A stretch of DNA of 64,000 nucleotides from CAIOZA01 sp964464375 (lineage in GTDB: Bacteria; Bacteroidota; Ignavibacteria; Kapaibacteriales; UBA2268), in the NCBI GenBank assembly GCA_964464375.1, contig CAYXFU010000004.1, forward strand, positions 78,532-142,531. The letters run 5' to 3'. Of the stretch, positions 49,699-59,766 are shown piece by piece. Position 1 is the first letter of the stretch; the number at the start of each line of letters is the position of its first letter. Below the pieces are notes generated by a model. That model made no database searches. It was not told the DNA's origin and was given only the letters and a program-made list of their open reading frames with translations. Position numbers and translations under genes: made by a program.

Positions 49699-52600
49699 AT
49701 GCGTCGATTGTTTCGTTTGACTCTTCTGGGAGTTATACTGAGTGTTTTGGCTTTTATGGAAGCTTACGCTCAGCCCCAGGTGTTCGTTTCTGGGCGTATT
49801 GCTCAGAATGATGTACGTGTGTTCTTAAAGGACTCAACGTATATCATTGACAGAGACTATGTTATCGCCGGTACTCTAATTATAGAGCCGGGGACAACAG
49901 TTAAATTCTACCCAAATGGTAGAATTATCGACTCCACAGGCGGTAGAATCATTGCAGACGGTTTGGCATCAGCTAGCTATAGCGCCAATCCAGGCGGCAT
50001 TGATCCAATTCAGCCTCCGGGGTCACCCAATAACCCTAATAGCTATTCAGGCTATGCGGATTTGGATTACTTCACTTACAATGGTGTTGTGTCAGCATCT
50101 ACATCTTATGATGCAACCATTCATAGTGCAAAACGCGAGTTGATGTTCAGTGTAGTATTGAATAAAGCAACAAGAAGAATTGAGAATTTAACAGAAGATC
50201 AAGTTGGAACTACTCTTGTCCCCGGCAGAGCAAAAGTTTCATTTGAAGCTGCTATGATGTTCTATGCTGCACGTTTGCAGACAGATCCTTTGAATGACGT
50301 CGCTCTCAACCTTTATTCATGGAAGAGAATTGGCGGTTCAACGGTGAATGTAACAAACGGCAAAATATTTTTTAAAGGAAATGCTGTTAATAATATTTCC
50401 CAAGAATGGGGACATATTATTATATTGCCTGGTGCAAGATCAGCTTTCTTTAGAAATTGCCAGTTTGAAAACTTCAAAAAAGACGTGGCAGTTGATAGCA
50501 GAGATTTGTTTAATCCAGCAGCAGGATCTGATGCGGATTATGCAAGCCTGAATAATGTGTTCCGTTCACTAACAAATGGTAGTGGTGGAGCAATTACGAC
50601 ATTCTCATCGAGAACATGGTTACTTGGTGTTACTTTTAAGAATAACTTTGCACGCGTTAGAGGTGGTGCTTTGAATATTCTTCAGACACCAGATGGCTTT
50701 CCAACATCAGACATTTCAGGTCTAGGATTCTATGCAGTTGACAAAAACCCAAATCTCACTGAGAGAGATGGTTCAATTTCAACCGTTATGCAGAATCACA
50801 GAATTCGAATGATTGATCAGATTGATGAACCCGGAGCTGCAAAAGATGTATTAACTAGTAGCCAGCGTCGTGCTTATGATGACGCTCGTTTAGCTATATA
50901 CTTAGGTAGAGTTCGTAATCTTAAATTTGAAGGAAATAAAGTACAATTAGCCAAAGTAGAGCAAAGACAAATCGGTACACCCCCAGTAACAGTAGTTATG
51001 GATGTATTGGATACTCCTGCTCCTTATCCTTTCCAATGGGGTAATCATGCTTATGGTGGTGCCGTTTATATCTCAGGTAAAGACGGTCAGCCTGGAGAAG
51101 ATTCCCAGATTGAAATTGGCTTTGGTGTTAACAATAGAATAAATACCAGTGGTGCCCCATTAGTTTTCTCGGATGATACATTCGAAGCATTGGGTAATAT
51201 CGCCAACAACTACCAGAACAACGGAAGTACTTTCGGAGCTCGCGGTGGTGCAATTTATGTTGGTAAGTACACTTCATTAATGGTAGCCGGTAAATATGAT
51301 GCTAATGAAACTTATGCGAAATATTTACAGGATGAAACTGCCGCTGGAACTAATAGTGGTTTTTACTCACGTGGTGGAGCTATCTTTCTTGAAAACACTT
51401 ATGGCAGATTAACTGTTCGTGGTGGTCCTAGAAGAGAAGGAATTAGCAACCAAACAACATTTACTAATAACAAATCAGGAGCCGGTGGAGCTATCTTCCA
51501 AGATGGTAACCCTGATCCTGTTACATCACCAATTGTTGGTGGTTCCGATCAAACACCACTAACCAGAGATTATGGTTATGGTATTAAATTTGTTGGCAAC
51601 CAGGCAACTTCTTTTGGTGGTGCAATTTCAACATTAAGAAATCTTTCAGTTTATGGTGCAGGTGGAGTAGATGCTTCAACATCATCATTGATTGGATATG
51701 GTGGAAATTTCCCGGTATTGTTTGAAAACAATACTTCAGGGTTCAGCGGCGGTGCTGTTGATATCCGCATTCCAAATCAGAATCCATTAATTCCAACTCA
51801 TCAACGTACAGTTCAGTTCGCAAGAGTTGACTTCCGTACAAATACAGTTGGAATGGGTATTGCTGAAGGCAATAAGCCAAACGTTCGCGGTGGTGGTGCT
51901 GTTTATTCGTTAAACGGCGACATCAACGTTGTTAAAGGTGTAACATTCCTAGCAAATAAAGTACTCAACGGTAACGGTGGTGCTATTTGTATGGTAAACC
52001 CAATGACAACTACAGAACGCTACTATGTTAATGATATTGACAGAGTAACAGTTGACTTTACAACTGGTTTGGTAACAGATTATAAATCAGAAGATTCAGT
52101 ATTTACATACAAGAAAACTGATGCTTATCTACCAGATGCAAGAATGTTAACCAGATTCCTTGACAATGAGGTAAATACCGATAGTGACCTTTTAGGCACT
52201 TACAGTGGTACAGGTACCACCCAAATTGGTTGGGGAACTATGGGAACAGGCAATATGCTTCATTCAATTACATTCCTAGATGCAAACTCAGGTTTCGCAG
52301 TTGGTATGTATGGAACAATTATAAAGTTCACAAATGGTGGAGCAAATTGGGCATATAAGAATTATCCAACACCATATAGATTAAAGAGTGTATATTTTAC
52401 AAACTTTAATAATGGTATTATTGTTGGCGATAGAGGTCTTATACTAAAATCATCAAATAATGGTAACAATTGGTCAGTTGTTAAATCAGCCATCGAAAGT
52501 TATTCACTTAATGCAGTTACTTTCTCAGGATCCCTGGTTGGTTATGCAGTTGGTGGAAACGGTATGATTTTCAAAACAACAGACGGTGGTAGTACATGGT

Positions 52601-55600
52601 TTGTACCTAATTCAGTTCAGGCATCAACCAGTAATTTAAACAGTGTTTACTTTACAGGAGTTAATACCGGTATAATTGTTGGTGACAGAGGAACAATCCT
52701 TGTTACAACAAATGGCGGTACAAGCTGGGATGTTAAGAATGCTAATACATATAGCAATCTTTCCAGCGTTTACTTCGTTGATGGTCAGGTTGGATTTGCA
52801 GTTGGTTCATTCGGTCAGATGTTTAAAACAACAAATGGCGGTAACGCATGGACAACTAATTATGATGATGCTACAAAGAGCTTCACTCAGGTATTTTTCA
52901 CGTCACAAACAACAGGTTATGTTGTAGGTGATCTTGGTCTTGCTTTAAAGACAACAAATGCAGGTACAAGTTGGACAGCATTAGCAACTGGCACAGTTTA
53001 TGGCTTGAAGAGCATATTCCTTCCAACAGGTTCAGATGCTTATGCTTGCGGTGATTATGGTCAGGTAATTAAATCCAATGACGCTGGTCTTACATGGTCA
53101 GTCGTTATTCCTGCTGACTTATCAAATGTTGATGTTAAGAGACATCATCCACAGGTTGGTCTCGTAGAAAACGGAATCGGACTTGGTGGTGCTATGTTTA
53201 TTCTTGACAGTGTAACTGTTGACCGTTCAAACAGAGTTGACAGAATTCATTTCAACCGCGTAAGAATTCAGAATAATAAAGCATACACTGGTGCCGCTAT
53301 TTATTCAGATAACTGGAACTTACAGCTCAGATTTAACCGTTCATTGATCAGCGGCAACGTTGCTGGTTCAACAATTGGTATAGATCAGAATGTTATTACT
53401 GGTCCAGTATTCAGAGATAATCAGGGTGCATTAACCGGTAACGAAGCTTCAAGCGACTTAGCAAGTTCAATACTTTATGGTGAAATCGTAGGTCCTTATC
53501 CAGATGAAGCATATACAGATGAATTTGCAAGTAACGCAGCTAACTCCATTTATAATAATACAGCCAGATTCTTAATCAGACTTCCGGATGCTCCTAATTC
53601 CAAGGGCGTTTTGGCAGGTAGATTATCAGGTTTTGGTGGAACAGACACTCTCCGTACAAATTACTGGGGAAGAACAGAAGCCAATGTTAATGTTGTTATT
53701 ACAAATGTATTCACAGGAACTGCAACAGAAGAAACATTCTTTGTTGAAAATCAGTTCAACCCAGGAAATGAAACATATATGAAATTCATGTATCCTGCAA
53801 CTACTAATCCAACAGAGCAGGGTCCTTTTGAATCAATGTATAAATATTCATATACTTCAGTGCCTTTCGTTAATGGTGCAAATGAAAACACAGTCGGAAC
53901 AAACAGCATACCTTCAAAGGTATTGATGGCCGGTGTTATTTATGACATCCACGATAAGGGAACAGACATTAAAACTGCAGATTATTCTGCACGCAGAATG
54001 AGTCCAATTGAAGATTTTGCAATAGGTATTCCACCAGTAATCAGAACTTACAACACACTAGGATTACCATCCTACGGCAAGTATGTAAAACGTTGGTTAC
54101 GCGATCCATTTGTTGCAGAAGCAAAAAATACAGACGGTACATTGAAATACCCATGGATTGCTGATATGCAAACAGAATTCAGACCTGACAAAGATGGTAA
54201 CTACTATCATCCAGTTGGATATCCTTTATTCCTTGAAACATCAGTTGATTATACAGGTATTGCAGAAAGAAGCAACCACGATGTTAGATTGCTTAATGAA
54301 TCAGTATTCTTTGTTATAAATGAGACAACAGGTGATTTCATTCGTACAAGTATGAAGCAGGTTGATGAAAATGCTCCTTACAGAGAACTTTTCCGTTCAA
54401 GAGTAGATATCATTCCTGATTCAACAAACAGAAGACCAAATACAACAATGAGAAGAGCAGAAGAAGGTTTATATAATCTTGGTACTGGTAGCTACTTACT
54501 TGAAAAATTAAGATGGGAACCATACAAAGAAGATAAATCTACACTTATTGGTCGTCGTTACAGTTCAAGTGTAACAGGCTTTGCTAATATGCCAAACATT
54601 TTCTCGAACAGACCAGGTATGCCCGCATCTAATAACGGCAACCAGACATTCTATGCTGGTGAAAAATATCAGGCACTTCCAGTTAATGTTAATGATATAG
54701 TTAGAGTTGTATCAAGAACAATGCTTTGGAGACAGAATGTTGTACCAGCTTATGATGGCGGTATTAGCTTCAAAATCGTAGGTTCAACCGAACCACCAAA
54801 GTTTACTGGTAATGTTATTCATTTACAGACAGACACCCTTTATAAAGAAGTTGGATCAGAATATCCATGGGAAGCTGGTCAGAAAAAGAATATTGCAATA
54901 ACAGAATTCTTGAATAAGATATTTGTTACTGAAGATAGAGAATATCCAGTAGATCCAGGTACATACAGTAGCTTACCTATTGACAATGGACAGGGACGTG
55001 ATTCTATTTTAACAATCACAGCAATGGATACAAATCGTTTCTATGACCCACGTTCATATCATCTTGGAGATATTTATCCACAATTTATGTATTCATGGAA
55101 TACTGAGTGGAATTCAGGTTTGACACAGTGGTTATTAGCTGATACAATTTCAGCTGGTGATACTCAGCATGAAAATCCAAGAGATTTAGCTAAGGGATAT
55201 GTAATGTTCCGTGGAAGACCTACAAATCCTTACATAGTACCAGGCGGTGAAACAGTTTATGTTTCGGCATCAAACTTCCCACCAACTGCTAAAACAGTAG
55301 ATTATCTAAAGGGTCTTGGACTTACACAAGATCAGATTGATACCTATATTGATGTATTCAAATCTACTTTATCACAAGGTAAGTATGATGACGCAGGAGC
55401 TAGATTCCTACAGCAGGATACAGTTGACTTCGGTTCAAACAGATTGATCGATTATACATTCAAAATCTTTGTAGTTAATCAACCACCAGTATTTGCTGAT
55501 TGGGTTGAAACAGATGCTGATGCTGAAACACAAAAAGTTACAGTTGAAAGAAGATTGAATATGACTGGTGACTTAAAAGAAGTATGGGTTGTTTATACAC

Positions 55601-57807
55601 CATCTGTATATACATGTGGAATGACACCAGACGATCCTTTGACATCATTCAACGATCGTAAAATGAAAGCTAACCTGACTGATAAACTCAGATTCCAGGC
55701 TAACTTTAATACACCAGATGAACAAGAAGACTTTTGGGCAAATCAATTAGGTAGATCATGGGATTATCGTTATGGCAGAACAGCTTATGGATTCGTAAGT
55801 TCACACGTTAGACCAGGCGATGAGGTTATTATTGATTCAACTAATTATGATAGCAGTAATCCACCTGACGGATCGAATGATCAGGTGCTTGTAAGACAAA
55901 ACAGACCAATTTGGATGGCTAACAAGTATTTAACAAAATATGGAACTGACAATCAACTTGATGCATTTGGCGTAGATTTCCAGACAAACGGTCAACTTAA
56001 TATCCGTATAGATGGAGCTGAAGCTAAAGCATTATTAACAGGATCACAAGGTAATGGTTACCTACACGTTGACACTTTGTTCACGGTGATATGTAATGAC
56101 GGTCACGGTGGAATGGCAACATTGACAATGCCGGTTTATGTAAACGTACAACCGACCATTTTAACAACATCATTGCCTTCAGCTAAAGAAGATTTCGATT
56201 ATAACTTCAACAATGGCCAGAATATGGTTGATTCATCGAAGATGATTAAAATTTTCGATCCTAATACAGATCAGGAACATAGATTTGAGTTAGTTTATGC
56301 AAGTGATTCAAGAGATAATATAGCTATTGATCCTTGTTATTCTGAAGCAGGCGTTTATGACCTTACAGACAAGAAAACAACCCCAGATTGGTTAAAAATC
56401 AACACAGTCAGTGGTTTACTTTATGGCGTACCAGGCGTGAAAGATGCTCCAAGAAGTGAAAAAGTAACAGTAATTGTATGGGATATTATCGACGGTAAAC
56501 AACAACTTTCAGCAATAAAAGTTCTTGATTTGCAGGTTGATTCTACAAACCATAAACCACACATCAGTGCAGCTCCTACAGTAAGATGTATTGATAATGG
56601 TTCTAGTTACTCAGACACACTTATTGTATCAGATTATGACCTTAAGAGAGGCCGTAAAGCTGGTGATCCAACTGAAACTTTGACACTTAAAGTTGAAGAT
56701 AAGAATGGTAATCCTTTATCCGGATTCACAATCGAACCATCAACAATCACAGGTATCAGAGACAATGATTCAGTTAAGGTTCTTATTAAAACAAATAACT
56801 TTAATGTTACTCCTGATAATGATGGTAAAGTTACAATCGTTGTAACAGTAACTGACGAATCTGGAATGACAGACGTATTGATTTACAGACTGAAATACAG
56901 TGATCCTACAGACTTCATTTGTCACCTCTTAATTGAGAACACTTGGCCGGCTAACACACCTGGCGATAGAAAAGCCGCATGGCAAGTTCTTGAGTTCGGT
57001 ACAGCACCAAGAGATGCTACAACCGGAGACGGTCTTGACAATGAAAAAGTCGGAACACTCGACTATAAGTTCTGCGAATATGATTTACCACCAATACCAC
57101 CTGGTGACGTATTTGATGCAAGATGGGCAATTCCATTAACAAATGGTACTCATCGTAACATATTCCCGAAAGCTAAAGCTGGTGTTGAAGACACAAGAAT
57201 TTACAAAGGTAGATTCCAAGCTGGTGGCGAAGTCGGTGGAACATCAATATACTATCCTGTATCGTTGAGTTGGAACAAGAATGAAATTCCTGATAAAGGA
57301 ACTACACCAAACGTGAATTCTCAGTGGTTTATCAGAGACGCTGGATCCAACGGAAATCTCTTCAATTATAATATGAAGACCGGTATTGGTAATCCAGGAG
57401 CAAATGCTTCAGACTATAGGATTGTTACAGAAGGTGAAAGATACAGAGTAGAAATACACAATGCAGCAGTAGACGCATTCATAATTCTTCATGATTGGGC
57501 AAGTGCCGTTAATGAAACACCAGAAGGATTTGAAGCAGGTATTGCAGGTGTAACTCCTAATCCAGCATCTAGCACAGCAGTAATTACAATTGGAACAAGA
57601 GAAAATGGTAATCTCAGACTTGATGTTGTTGACGCTTTGGGTAATGTAGTTGCAACGATTGCAAATGCGGATTATTCCTTAGGTATCTATGACATCAGCT
57701 GGAACACAGCAGGTTATGACGGTACACCACTTGTAAGCGGTACATATACGCTACGCTTAACAGTTGGTTCATTGACATCAACAGCCAAAATGATTATCGT
57801 AAGATAA
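49699..57807 (+). CDS. giant secreted beta-helix / propeller protein with T9SS-like C-terminus
   Basis: The 2702-residue protein has a signal peptide (about 1-25, ending EAYAQ) and GGAGG 7 bases before the ATG. Residues about 290-830 carry repeated GGA(I/V/L) and F-x-x-N motifs, like chlamydial Pmp proteins. These are consistent with a right-handed beta-helix. Residues about 850-1137 are seven Ycf48/BNR-like blades (each with G-x-x-V-G-x-x-G and T-x-x-G-x-x-W). GGA motifs resume near 1163. The remainder contains cadherin/Ig-like segments (NQPPVFADW, a PTILTTSLPSA-type domain near 2150). A FlgD-like sorting domain ends it (TPNPASSTAVITI, VVDALGNVV, LVSGTYTLRL). The role is probably surface architecture or adhesion. 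Confidence 0.85.
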   Translation: MRRLFRLTLLGVILSVLAFMEAYAQPQVFVSGRIAQNDVRVFLKDSTYIIDRDYVIAGTLIIEPGTTVKFYPNGRIIDSTGGRIIADGLASASYSANPGGIDPIQPPGSPNNPNSYSGYADLDYFTYNGVVSASTSYDATIHSAKRELMFSVVLNKATRRIENLTEDQVGTTLVPGRAKVSFEAAMMFYAARLQTDPLNDVALNLYSWKRIGGSTVNVTNGKIFFKGNAVNNISQEWGHIIILPGARSAFFRNCQFENFKKDVAVDSRDLFNPAAGSDADYASLNNVFRSLTNGSGGAITTFSSRTWLLGVTFKNNFARVRGGALNILQTPDGFPTSDISGLGFYAVDKNPNLTERDGSISTVMQNHRIRMIDQIDEPGAAKDVLTSSQRRAYDDARLAIYLGRVRNLKFEGNKVQLAKVEQRQIGTPPVTVVMDVLDTPAPYPFQWGNHAYGGAVYISGKDGQPGEDSQIEIGFGVNNRINTSGAPLVFSDDTFEALGNIANNYQNNGSTFGARGGAIYVGKYTSLMVAGKYDANETYAKYLQDETAAGTNSGFYSRGGAIFLENTYGRLTVRGGPRREGISNQTTFTNNKSGAGGAIFQDGNPDPVTSPIVGGSDQTPLTRDYGYGIKFVGNQATSFGGAISTLRNLSVYGAGGVDASTSSLIGYGGNFPVLFENNTSGFSGGAVDIRIPNQNPLIPTHQRTVQFARVDFRTNTVGMGIAEGNKPNVRGGGAVYSLNGDINVVKGVTFLANKVLNGNGGAICMVNPMTTTERYYVNDIDRVTVDFTTGLVTDYKSEDSVFTYKKTDAYLPDARMLTRFLDNEVNTDSDLLGTYSGTGTTQIGWGTMGTGNMLHSITFLDANSGFAVGMYGTIIKFTNGGANWAYKNYPTPYRLKSVYFTNFNNGIIVGDRGLILKSSNNGNNWSVVKSAIESYSLNAVTFSGSLVGYAVGGNGMIFKTTDGGSTWFVPNSVQASTSNLNSVYFTGVNTGIIVGDRGTILVTTNGGTSWDVKNANTYSNLSSVYFVDGQVGFAVGSFGQMFKTTNGGNAWTTNYDDATKSFTQVFFTSQTTGYVVGDLGLALKTTNAGTSWTALATGTVYGLKSIFLPTGSDAYACGDYGQVIKSNDAGLTWSVVIPADLSNVDVKRHHPQVGLVENGIGLGGAMFILDSVTVDRSNRVDRIHFNRVRIQNNKAYTGAAIYSDNWNLQLRFNRSLISGNVAGSTIGIDQNVITGPVFRDNQGALTGNEASSDLASSILYGEIVGPYPDEAYTDEFASNAANSIYNNTARFLIRLPDAPNSKGVLAGRLSGFGGTDTLRTNYWGRTEANVNVVITNVFTGTATEETFFVENQFNPGNETYMKFMYPATTNPTEQGPFESMYKYSYTSVPFVNGANENTVGTNSIPSKVLMAGVIYDIHDKGTDIKTADYSARRMSPIEDFAIGIPPVIRTYNTLGLPSYGKYVKRWLRDPFVAEAKNTDGTLKYPWIADMQTEFRPDKDGNYYHPVGYPLFLETSVDYTGIAERSNHDVRLLNESVFFVINETTGDFIRTSMKQVDENAPYRELFRSRVDIIPDSTNRRPNTTMRRAEEGLYNLGTGSYLLEKLRWEPYKEDKSTLIGRRYSSSVTGFANMPNIFSNRPGMPASNNGNQTFYAGEKYQALPVNVNDIVRVVSRTMLWRQNVVPAYDGGISFKIVGSTEPPKFTGNVIHLQTDTLYKEVGSEYPWEAGQKKNIAITEFLNKIFVTEDREYPVDPGTYSSLPIDNGQGRDSILTITAMDTNRFYDPRSYHLGDIYPQFMYSWNTEWNSGLTQWLLADTISAGDTQHENPRDLAKGYVMFRGRPTNPYIVPGGETVYVSASNFPPTAKTVDYLKGLGLTQDQIDTYIDVFKSTLSQGKYDDAGARFLQQDTVDFGSNRLIDYTFKIFVVNQPPVFADWVETDADAETQKVTVERRLNMTGDLKEVWVVYTPSVYTCGMTPDDPLTSFNDRKMKANLTDKLRFQANFNTPDEQEDFWANQLGRSWDYRYGRTAYGFVSSHVRPGDEVIIDSTNYDSSNPPDGSNDQVLVRQNRPIWMANKYLTKYGTDNQLDAFGVDFQTNGQLNIRIDGAEAKALLTGSQGNGYLHVDTLFTVICNDGHGGMATLTMPVYVNVQPTILTTSLPSAKEDFDYNFNNGQNMVDSSKMIKIFDPNTDQEHRFELVYASDSRDNIAIDPCYSEAGVYDLTDKKTTPDWLKINTVSGLLYGVPGVKDAPRSEKVTVIVWDIIDGKQQLSAIKVLDLQVDSTNHKPHISAAPTVRCIDNGSSYSDTLIVSDYDLKRGRKAGDPTETLTLKVEDKNGNPLSGFTIEPSTITGIRDNDSVKVLIKTNNFNVTPDNDGKVTIVVTVTDESGMTDVLIYRLKYSDPTDFICHLLIENTWPANTPGDRKAAWQVLEFGTAPRDATTGDGLDNEKVGTLDYKFCEYDLPPIPPGDVFDARWAIPLTNGTHRNIFPKAKAGVEDTRIYKGRFQAGGEVGGTSIYYPVSLSWNKNEIPDKGTTPNVNSQWFIRDAGSNGNLFNYNMKTGIGNPGANASDYRIVTEGERYRVEIHNAAVDAFIILHDWASAVNETPEGFEAGIAGVTPNPASSTAVITIGTRENGNLRLDVVDALGNVVATIANADYSLGIYDISWNTAGYDGTPLVSGTYTLRLTVGSLTSTAKMIIVR

Positions 57808-57818
57808 TAAGTTATAAC

Positions 57819-57847
57819 TGGAGTGCAGGAAATAAAACTGCACTCCA
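57819..57847 (+). terminator. hairpin between the giant protein gene and the next gene
   Basis: TGGAGTGCAG and CTGCACTCCA form a perfect ten-base stem around a nine-base loop. It is followed by an AT-rich stretch without a proper T-run. It could be a partial terminator or a processing/stability hairpin that sets unequal expression within the operon. Confidence 0.65.
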
Positions 57848-57888
57848 TAATTTAGAAATTTAATTTTAATAATAAATTGGAGATCAAC

Positions 57889-59766
57889 ATGAAACGTAAC
57901 TTAATCGCTGTAAGTCTAGTGTTACTGTTTGGGTTAGCCTTGACATTGCAGCCATTAAAAGCTCAGGTTTATGGTGACTTCGATACAATCAGAATTGTAT
58001 ACAACACACCATACGTGGAACTCGGTTCAGACAAAACAGTTATTTCGGCATCATCGTTTGGACTTCCTCCAAACTGGATTCAGGATTTGGATGATGGCTA
58101 TGCCGGTGCAACAGGTATTGATATTGGGTTTCCTTTTGAGTACAATGGTGAAGTTTACAGTAAAGTATGGATTTGCGTTAATGGATTTGTCACATTGACA
58201 CCTCCACCGTTTTATCCATCGAAAGAGCCAAAAGGCTTGTTTATTCAGAATGTATCGTATCCCATTAACGTAATCGCACCTTTTTGGGGTGACCACAGAT
58301 TTAGAACTGATTTAGAGAGATTCAACGGTTATTTGCCATCAGAAATTTCTTATAAATCTGATTTAGTAAATGGCGTTTTCACAGTACAGTGGAAAAATTT
58401 AAATATTAATGATCAGACAGTAAAATCATCAACTGGTAGTTTCCAGATGAGAATTTACAAATCAATTGATCCATATTCAGGTCAAGGAAATATTGAATTT
58501 GCTTATGGACAAATTGGTGGAAATACTTATGATCCGGGTACACTTGTTGTAACAAAGAATGCCTCCGTTGGTATAAAAGGCGAATTTGCTGATTTTCTTA
58601 ATGGTTTAGAATATCAAAAAAGTGATAATTCTTATGACCAACAGGTAGCAAGAACATCGCAGAGACTAACTAACGAATGGACACCTTCTGGTGGTAATGA
58701 GAAGAGAATCAGATTTAATGCAACAATCCGCTACAATGTAGATCAGTGGTGGGGCGATGGTGATGCTGACCTTTCAAAAGGTTTTGGTCACAAGCATTAT
58801 AACCTTTCTCAGAATCGTTTCGTAACTGCAAATGATGCAAGAGTTGTTATGCGTGCAGTTGCAACAAAAGTTCCTCTTGATAGCGTAAGAAGAAGAAATG
58901 CATTCCATGCAGATGTCAACCATAACGGTAGATACTGGTGGCCAAGTCCAAATACTTTGGAAGATATTACCTGGAGAGACAAATATGAAGGCGACAACCT
59001 TCCAACCGGAGTCAGCTCAATAAAAGGTGTATTTTATAAAGTAAATGAATATGATGCGGCTATGATGATGCTTTATATGTCAGCAAGAATTCCCGATCTA
59101 CCATGGCTTTTGGATACAATTCCACTTTATGGAAAGATTTCGGTAAATGACATTAAAGCTTCAGGTATTCAATTTGGTTCAGCACAAAATGTATCAAATA
59201 ATACTTATACAATTCCTGTATATTTGAATGGTTATGAAAACGGAGCAATCGGTATTGCTTTTGAACTTAATTCAAATGTAACGGATGTTAAGACAACAAG
59301 TAGCAATATTCTAACAGAGTATAGCAATGGCAATGTAGTTTTAGCTGGAATCGGCGAATATGATGCACAGACACCTATCGCTTATGTTACAGTAAAAGCT
59401 ACAACAAATGATTTATCAGCAACAAATGTTAAGTATAATGACAGAAAAGCTGAAGATGTAAAGATGCTTTTAGCAGGTATCGATGATCTGAAGAATTTGT
59501 CAATATCAAGCACACCAAATCCATTTACAGTATCTACAATTGTAAGTGCTCAGATTACTAATCCAGGCGTTTACACTGTAGCTATCTATGATGCAATGGG
59601 AAGCAAAGTAAAGACATTAACAGCTGGTGAATTGATTGCCGGTGTTGCAAACTTCGTATGGGATGGATCAAACGATGCTAATCAGACAGTTCAATCGGGT
59701 GTTTATATCTATAGATTGATTGGTGAAAATGTATCGCTTTCAGGCAAAATTGTTTTTAATAAATAA
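57889..59766 (+). CDS. secreted protein with dockerin-like and cohesin-like modules and T9SS sorting domain
   Basis: The ATG at 57889 has GGAG six bases upstream. A TTG at 57877 is less likely. A signal peptide (1-26, ending LKAQ) precedes a beta-rich domain (about 30-280). Residues about 285-400 contain two calcium-loop-like motifs, GDGDADLS and ADVNHNGR, each followed after an insert by an F-hand-like helix (VTANDARVVMRAVA, VNEYDAAMMMLYMSA). This resembles a dockerin pair. Residues about 417-527 resemble a cohesin-like beta-sandwich (YTIPVYLNGYENGAIGIAFEL in blocks). A FlgD-type sorting domain follows (SSTPNPF, WDGSNDANQTVQSGVYIYRL). Confidence 0.8.
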   Translation: MKRNLIAVSLVLLFGLALTLQPLKAQVYGDFDTIRIVYNTPYVELGSDKTVISASSFGLPPNWIQDLDDGYAGATGIDIGFPFEYNGEVYSKVWICVNGFVTLTPPPFYPSKEPKGLFIQNVSYPINVIAPFWGDHRFRTDLERFNGYLPSEISYKSDLVNGVFTVQWKNLNINDQTVKSSTGSFQMRIYKSIDPYSGQGNIEFAYGQIGGNTYDPGTLVVTKNASVGIKGEFADFLNGLEYQKSDNSYDQQVARTSQRLTNEWTPSGGNEKRIRFNATIRYNVDQWWGDGDADLSKGFGHKHYNLSQNRFVTANDARVVMRAVATKVPLDSVRRRNAFHADVNHNGRYWWPSPNTLEDITWRDKYEGDNLPTGVSSIKGVFYKVNEYDAAMMMLYMSARIPDLPWLLDTIPLYGKISVNDIKASGIQFGSAQNVSNNTYTIPVYLNGYENGAIGIAFELNSNVTDVKTTSSNILTEYSNGNVVLAGIGEYDAQTPIAYVTVKATTNDLSATNVKYNDRKAEDVKMLLAGIDDLKNLSISSTPNPFTVSTIVSAQITNPGVYTVAIYDAMGSKVKTLTAGELIAGVANFVWDGSNDANQTVQSGVYIYRLIGENVSLSGKIVFNK

